Shown here piece by piece: positions 62,797 to 64,000 of a stretch of DNA of 64,000 nt. The position numbers were made by a program, and so were the translations under genes. Positions within the stretch are counted from its first letter, which is position 1, and the number at the start of each line of letters is the position of its first letter. Below the pieces are notes generated by a model, which saw only the letters and a list, made by a program, of their open reading frames with translations, had not been told where the DNA came from and did not search any database. The stretch is from Ignavibacteria bacterium (GTDB lineage: Bacteria > Bacteroidota > Ignavibacteria > Kapaibacteriales > Kapaibacteriaceae): contig JACPPD010000003.1 in assembly GCA_016191145.1 (NCBI GenBank), positions 288,778 to 352,777 of the forward strand. Reading direction: 5' to 3'.

Positions 62797-64000
62797 TTAC
62801 CAATGTCTCAGAGAGTCGATGAGTAACCTAACACCAACTCCAGTGTTTCCCTTTGGCTGGTAGAAGCCTGGTTTCGATAGCATCGCTGTACCGGCAATAT
62901 CGAGATGCACCCACGGGTAACTGACAAAATGTTTTAGAAAGAGTGCTGCTGTAATTGAGCCGGCATTTCTGCCCCCGGAATTTTTGATATCGGCGTAGTC
63001 GCTCGATATCATTTCTTCGTATTCCTCATAGATCGGCATTTCGCAGACATATTCATTTGTTCGGTCGGCTGCGGCTTTCAGACGACCTTTCGTTGTCTCA
63101 TCGGTTCCAAACATGCCTGTGGTTACGTTACCCAGAGCTACCACACAGGCACCAGTGAGTGTTGCAAGATCAATCACAACCTCTGGATTATACCTAGCTG
63201 CATAACACAACGCATCAGCCAGCACTAACCGCCCTTCGGCATCGGTATTGTCTATCTCAGCCGTTTTACCATTCATAAACTTTAAGATGTCGCCAGGTAC
63301 CATCGCACTTCCGCTCGGCATGTTTTCGGTAGATGGAATGAGACCAATCAGATTTTTCTTTAAGCCAAGCTTTGCGGCTGCCACCATTGTTCCAATCACG
63401 GATGCGGCGCCGTGCATGTCGCCTTTCATGTCCGACATGTTGGCCGCAGGCTTAATGGATATTCCGCCGGTATCGAATGTTATTCCTTTGCCAACCAGGA
63501 CAATAGGCTTCTTAGATTTCGATCCGCCGTTGTATTGCATTACAATGAATACTGGAGGATTAACGCTGCCTTTGTTTACGCCCAGCAGGCCACCCATTCC
63601 AAGCTCCTCGATTTTCTTTTTGTCGAATACCGTTGTAGAGAACCCATTCTTCTTGCCAAGGTCAGATGCCCTCTTTGCAAGCGTCTGTGGATAGATCTCA
63701 TTGTTCGGCGCATTAGCAAGATCTCGGGCAACAATAACGCCGCTGACAATAGCCTGCGCATTTGTAGCGCCCTTGTTTACTGCGTTAGCCCTTGCCCTTT
63801 CACTATAGAATGTAAATTCTGTTACAAACGTCTTGATTTCATCAGAATTAGATTTGTATTTAACGAATCCATACTGACTAAGCATGGCGCCTTCAACTGT
63901 TGCTTGAGAAGTAGTATTGGTATCGATTCCGGGAATAGCCGGAACCTCGAAGGCTACGTGCTTGCAGCGCAGTGCCGCTGCGCTCTTTGTAGCGGAAGCA
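62797..64000 (-). CDS. pepA: Leucyl aminopeptidase (M17), 5' end beyond window
   Basis: VGKGITFDTGGISIKPAANMSDMKGDMHGAA, NTDAEGRLVLADAL; frame open to window end. Confidence 0.94.
   Translation of the reverse strand, partial: ASATKSAAALRCKHVAFEVPAIPGIDTNTTSQATVEGAMLSQYGFVKYKSNSDEIKTFVTEFTFYSERARANAVNKGATNAQAIVSGVIVARDLANAPNNEIYPQTLAKRASDLGKKNGFSTTVFDKKKIEELGMGGLLGVNKGSVNPPVFIVMQYNGGSKSKKPIVLVGKGITFDTGGISIKPAANMSDMKGDMHGAASVIGTMVAAAKLGLKKNLIGLIPSTENMPSGSAMVPGDILKFMNGKTAEIDNTDAEGRLVLADALCYAARYNPEVVIDLATLTGACVVALGNVTTGMFGTDETTKGRLKAAADRTNEYVCEMPIYEEYEEMISSDYADIKNSGGRNAGSITAALFLKHFVSYPWVHLDIAGTAMLSKPGFYQPKGNTGVGVRLLIDSLRHW

Overview
The 64 kb window looks like the chromosome of a T9SS-encoding member of the FCB superphylum (Bacteroidota/Ignavibacteria/Kapabacteria-like; the lineage is inferred from gene content only). 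It is densely packed and mostly housekeeping: hprK, pyrG, purT, priA, htrA, lptB, nnr, miaA, pcm, cdaA, phoH-family, valS, thiolase, HK/RR, nuoF, nadD, bioY, ygfZ, pepA, several TonB receptors and envelope proteins, and two tRNAs (Asp-GTC, Ala-GGC). I found no CRISPR array, phage, transposase or recognisable defence island. The signals that ordinary annotation does not explain are: (1) two tandem arrays of the same 29-bp repeat, 44 kb apart and in opposite orientation, each downstream of a gene in the same relative orientation; (2) apparent strong enrichment of the heptamer AGGGGGC (28 copies by eye, both strands, several reading frames); (3) a decayed ECF-sigma / membrane protein / 9-aa-repeat / T9SS-domain locus with several in-frame stops, plus a second T9SS gene split by one in-frame TAA; (4) an RdgB/HAM1 pyrophosphatase fused to a carboxymuconolactone-decarboxylase-like domain; (5) imperfect tandem duplications (45 bp and 36 bp) at the starts of two lipoprotein genes; (6) a paired-hairpin REP-like element. 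All family assignments come from reading translated sequence; no database search was run.
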